Shown: piece by piece, positions 62,069 through 64,000 of the stretch
How positions within the stretch are numbered: position 1 is the stretch's first letter
Layout of the letters: the number at the start of each line of letters is the position of its first letter
Source: Methanobacterium aggregans
GTDB taxonomy: Archaea > Methanobacteriota > Methanobacteria > Methanobacteriales > Methanobacteriaceae
Reading direction: 5' to 3'
Assembly: GCF_017874455.1 (NCBI RefSeq)
Contig: NZ_JAGGLN010000003.1
Coordinates: forward strand, 290,235 to 354,234
DNA length: 64,000 nucleotides
The notes under the pieces: generated by a model
Told to the model about the DNA's origin: nothing
What the model saw: the letters and a program-made list of their open reading frames with translations, nothing else
The model's database searches: none
Position numbers and translations under genes: made by a program

Positions 62069-62700
62069 AAAATCTCCATAACTGCATCTGCCATGCTTTC
62101 AAGGTTTGAAATATCCTCCTCGTACCACCTTCTCCTGATCTTGGATACACTGAATGCGATGGCTGCTGCAGCCATACCAAGCACAGCTGCATCAAATGCA
62201 ATGAGAAGATGCTGTGCAAGACTCTGAATATCCCCACTTCCCAGGGCTGTGAGTCCCGGACCCAGGGGTATAAGTGTTCCCATAAGTCCCACCGCAGGGG
62301 AAATCTTTGCAACGATATCAGTTTTTTCAAGCCTTTTAGCAGCTTTAATAGTTTCGTCCTCAACCATCTTCATGGCAACTGACTCTCTGAATTCAGAACT
62401 CACATTGGAACTGTTCACCAGGGTCACGAGCACGTCTTTATGGCCCTTTGGAATTTCACTTGCTTCAACTATTCTGATTAATTCCTGGTGGTCAACCCGA
62501 TCCTTCAGGGACAGGATCTGGTTGATGAAAACCTTAAGATCAAAGTTATTCTTTCTTCTTTTATAGTATTCACCCAATAAAATGCCCAGATTGATGAGAG
62601 CATAGATGAAGAAGATTGTAAGAACGATCATCACTGGCATCAGGAGGCTCTGGGAAATTGCATGCATACTGCTGCTGAACGTACTGTAAACGGTACTCAT
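62065..62700 (-). CDS. MotA/TolQ/ExbB proton-channel protein
   Basis: A 211-aa membrane protein. It has a helix near residues 20-35, a cytoplasmic helical region, then two helices with the family signature AKRLEKTDIVAKISPAVGLMGTLIPLGPGL and LLIAFDAAVLGMAAAAIAFSV. This protein class forms proton-driven channels that power force-transmitting partners. In archaea with no outer membrane its job is unclear; similar genes in methanogens lie beside DUF2149 and surface proteins. AAAGGTG lies before the ATG. Confidence 0.88.
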   Translation of the reverse strand: MSTVYSTFSSSMHAISQSLLMPVMIVLTIFFIYALINLGILLGEYYKRRKNNFDLKVFINQILSLKDRVDHQELIRIVEASEIPKGHKDVLVTLVNSSNVSSEFRESVAMKMVEDETIKAAKRLEKTDIVAKISPAVGLMGTLIPLGPGLTALGSGDIQSLAQHLLIAFDAAVLGMAAAAIAFSVSKIRRRWYEEDISNLESMADAVMEIL

Positions 62701-62808
62701 GATTAAACACCTTTTTTTATAGTTTTAAACGATATTTTTACTGAATATAATTTTTACTCTTGATTTTGGCTGTTTGAATCTAATAATGTAAAAAGAGGAT
62801 AAACACTC

Positions 62809-63648
62809 TTACTCATTTCTCCGGACTCCGTAGAAGTAACCTGCAAGGATCAGGCCAATCAGCAGCAGTGCTGCCAGGATGTAAATGGAGTTGGTGTCTG
62901 TCTTTTTAGGAGTGGTGGTAACTTCGTAGGCTTTTCCACTTCCTCCCCCTCCTCCACCTTGTAAATTCTTCAGGGGACTGTTTTTATTGGAACTCGTCAG
63001 GTTACCTATTGCACTGGCGAGCTTAGAATTTCCAGAGGCATCGATAAGACTATTTCCATTCCCATTTCCATTTCCATTTCCACTACCCGTACCATTTCCA
63101 TTTCCACTACCACTTCCTGTCCCTGTCCCGGTACCATTTCCGGTACCATTTCCATGTCCTGTATTACCATTACTAGAACTGGAAACAGTGAGGGCATCTG
63201 TCCTTGCAGCAGGGTAATTATTTTTTATATCGTCACCTGTGGCTTCTATTTTAAGTTTTGTGAACCTTGCTGATGCAGTCAGGGATTTACCTGCTGCTGA
63301 AGGCATTACCTTGTAGGTTATAATGAGGGTTTTCAACAAACCCCTTTCCTCGTGCCTCATCCTGTTAACGTTCCATATTCCAGTTGATTCCTCGTAGTTT
63401 TGCAGTGTTTTATCTGGAATTGTAAAAGTTTGATACTTCAATCCACTGGAATGTGTAACCATTATAATAACTGGATACCAGTCATATAATCCGTCATTAT
63501 TTGCAGTCACTGTTAATGTGACTGTATCTCCCACCTGTGCTGTTTTTGGTTCGAACTCCGCAGTTAGGCCGGCAGCAGATGCACTGCCAATGAGTGATAA
63601 GATTAATATTAGCCCTAATAGTGGGATGGTAAATTTTTTGAGCTTCAT
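62809..63648 (-). CDS. Secreted Gly/Asn-rich surface protein
   Basis: A 279-aa protein. It has a signal peptide (to GSASAAG, about residue 25), a beta-sandwich domain (about residues 27-155) of the DUF11/CARDB type (QVGDTVTLTVTANN), then a low-complexity (GN)n/(GTG)n linker (about 156-200), a GGGGGG stretch and a C-terminal helix with a positive end (LLLIGLILAGYFYGVRRNE). It is anchored outside the membrane with the long linker as a spacer. The proton-channel gene 109 bases downstream may power it. GAGGAATCA is upstream. Confidence 0.82.
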   Translation of the reverse strand: MKLKKFTIPLLGLILILSLIGSASAAGLTAEFEPKTAQVGDTVTLTVTANNDGLYDWYPVIIMVTHSSGLKYQTFTIPDKTLQNYEESTGIWNVNRMRHEERGLLKTLIITYKVMPSAAGKSLTASARFTKLKIEATGDDIKNNYPAARTDALTVSSSSNGNTGHGNGTGNGTGTGTGSGSGNGNGTGSGNGNGNGNGNSLIDASGNSKLASAIGNLTSSNKNSPLKNLQGGGGGGSGKAYEVTTTPKKTDTNSIYILAALLLIGLILAGYFYGVRRNE

Positions 63649-63893
63649 TTTGGCATTGATTCCTCCATGTAACTTTTAGTTCATTAAAAAATTTATTTTA
63701 TCTTATTCAGAACAATTTCATCATTTAAATGGAGTAATGAACTAATTAAGCCTTCCTATAACGATTGTCCACATTAGTTTATTTTTCTATGTGTATATAT
63801 AAACGTGTCGTGAGCTTCAATAATTTTAAATAGACATCCAAGTTTTTGATGGCATCGGGATATAAAAATAAAAAAATAGAGGGAATTAATGGG

Positions 63894-64000
63894 TTAATTT
63901 GTTTTTGTTGTGAATTGGCTAAAGTAGGATTTTATGTTGTTGTTTGATGTGTCTGTTAGGCTTGCGGTGTGTATTAGTATTAGGTATTTGGTTCCTGTTT
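63894..64000 (-). CDS. C-terminal end of a gene beyond the window
   Basis: On the minus strand an open frame enters from the right edge and ends in TAA at 63894. The visible 34 codons (starting TGTKYLILIHTASLTDTSNN) have a Thr/Asn-rich composition like archaeal surface proteins. After the stop the minus strand reads a T-rich tract (ATTTTTTTATTTTTAT), consistent with a terminator. It probably belongs to the same minus-strand cluster; identity cannot be told. Confidence 0.5.
   Translation of the reverse strand, partial: TGTKYLILIHTASLTDTSNNNIKSYFSQFTTKTN

Noticed and set aside
62987..63217. Pro/Phe-rich open frame on the plus strand
   Set aside because: It is the antisense reading of the Gly/Asn repeat linker of the surface protein and has no ribosome site.

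Overview
The window looks like a chromosomal segment of a hydrogenotrophic methanogen of the Methanobacteriales, most likely Methanobacterium or a close relative. The evidence is a complete tungsten-type formylmethanofuran dehydrogenase operon (fwdHFGDACB), class I lysyl-tRNA synthetase, archaeal DNA polymerase D large subunit, archaeal LeuRS, Sec61-beta, TruD, a coenzyme F390 synthetase-like ligase and several DUF5518-type small membrane proteins. Intergenic DNA is very AT-rich, ribosome binding sites are strong (GGAGGTGA-like), TTG and GTG starts are frequent, and stop codons are often followed by T-runs. I found no tRNA, rRNA, CRISPR array, insertion sequence or prophage.

Layout. 1-13.2 kb is mainly housekeeping: Get3/ArsA ATPase, NadE, CutA, LeuRS, a small membrane protein, FAH-family enzyme, HisG, deoxyadenosine/SAH-type deaminase, HAD phosphatase, a DUF429 protein and a PaaK/F390-synthetase-like ligase. 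13.3-16.8 kb is a decayed accessory patch: a frameshifted beta-helix surface-protein remnant, a zinc-ribbon membrane protein and fragments of a small membrane protein. 16.8-31 kb holds TruD, zinc-ribbon proteins, a copper ATPase cluster with two very short genes (a YHS protein and a 41-aa charged peptide), four clustered small membrane proteins, the small subunit of phosphomevalonate dehydratase, two adjacent membrane paralogs each built of three copies of one module, PurB and Sec61-beta. 31-38 kb holds PolD large subunit, anaerobic ribonucleotide reductase and a cytosine deaminase-like enzyme. 38-42.4 kb is a cell-surface block: a beta-helix protein, a GIN-domain lipoprotein, a PKD/chitobiase-like protein with an unusual basic aromatic tail, and a decayed duplicate of the lipoprotein gene's start and leader. 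42.5-44.2 kb is a two-gene UGSC-family unit with Cys at the usual Sec position. LysRS, ThiC and a PfkB kinase follow.

49.3-60.8 kb forms a functional neighbourhood for the first step of methanogenesis from CO2. A ModE/LysR-like regulator, FdhD sulfurtransferase, MoaA and MobB (all linked to pterin-cofactor synthesis or maturation) lie just upstream of fwdHFGDACB, whose product needs a tungsten bis-molybdopterin-guanine-dinucleotide cofactor. The first gene of the operon encodes an HTH-ferredoxin fusion that could regulate it. Cys118 of FwdB, the known metal ligand position, is present. The operon ends in a strong hairpin/T-run terminator.

The right end (61-64 kb) carries a TiaS-like protein and a MotA/TolQ/ExbB - DUF2149 - surface protein cluster. 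The DUF2149 gene is interrupted by an apparent one-base loss in an A-run. A minus-strand gene enters from beyond the right edge.
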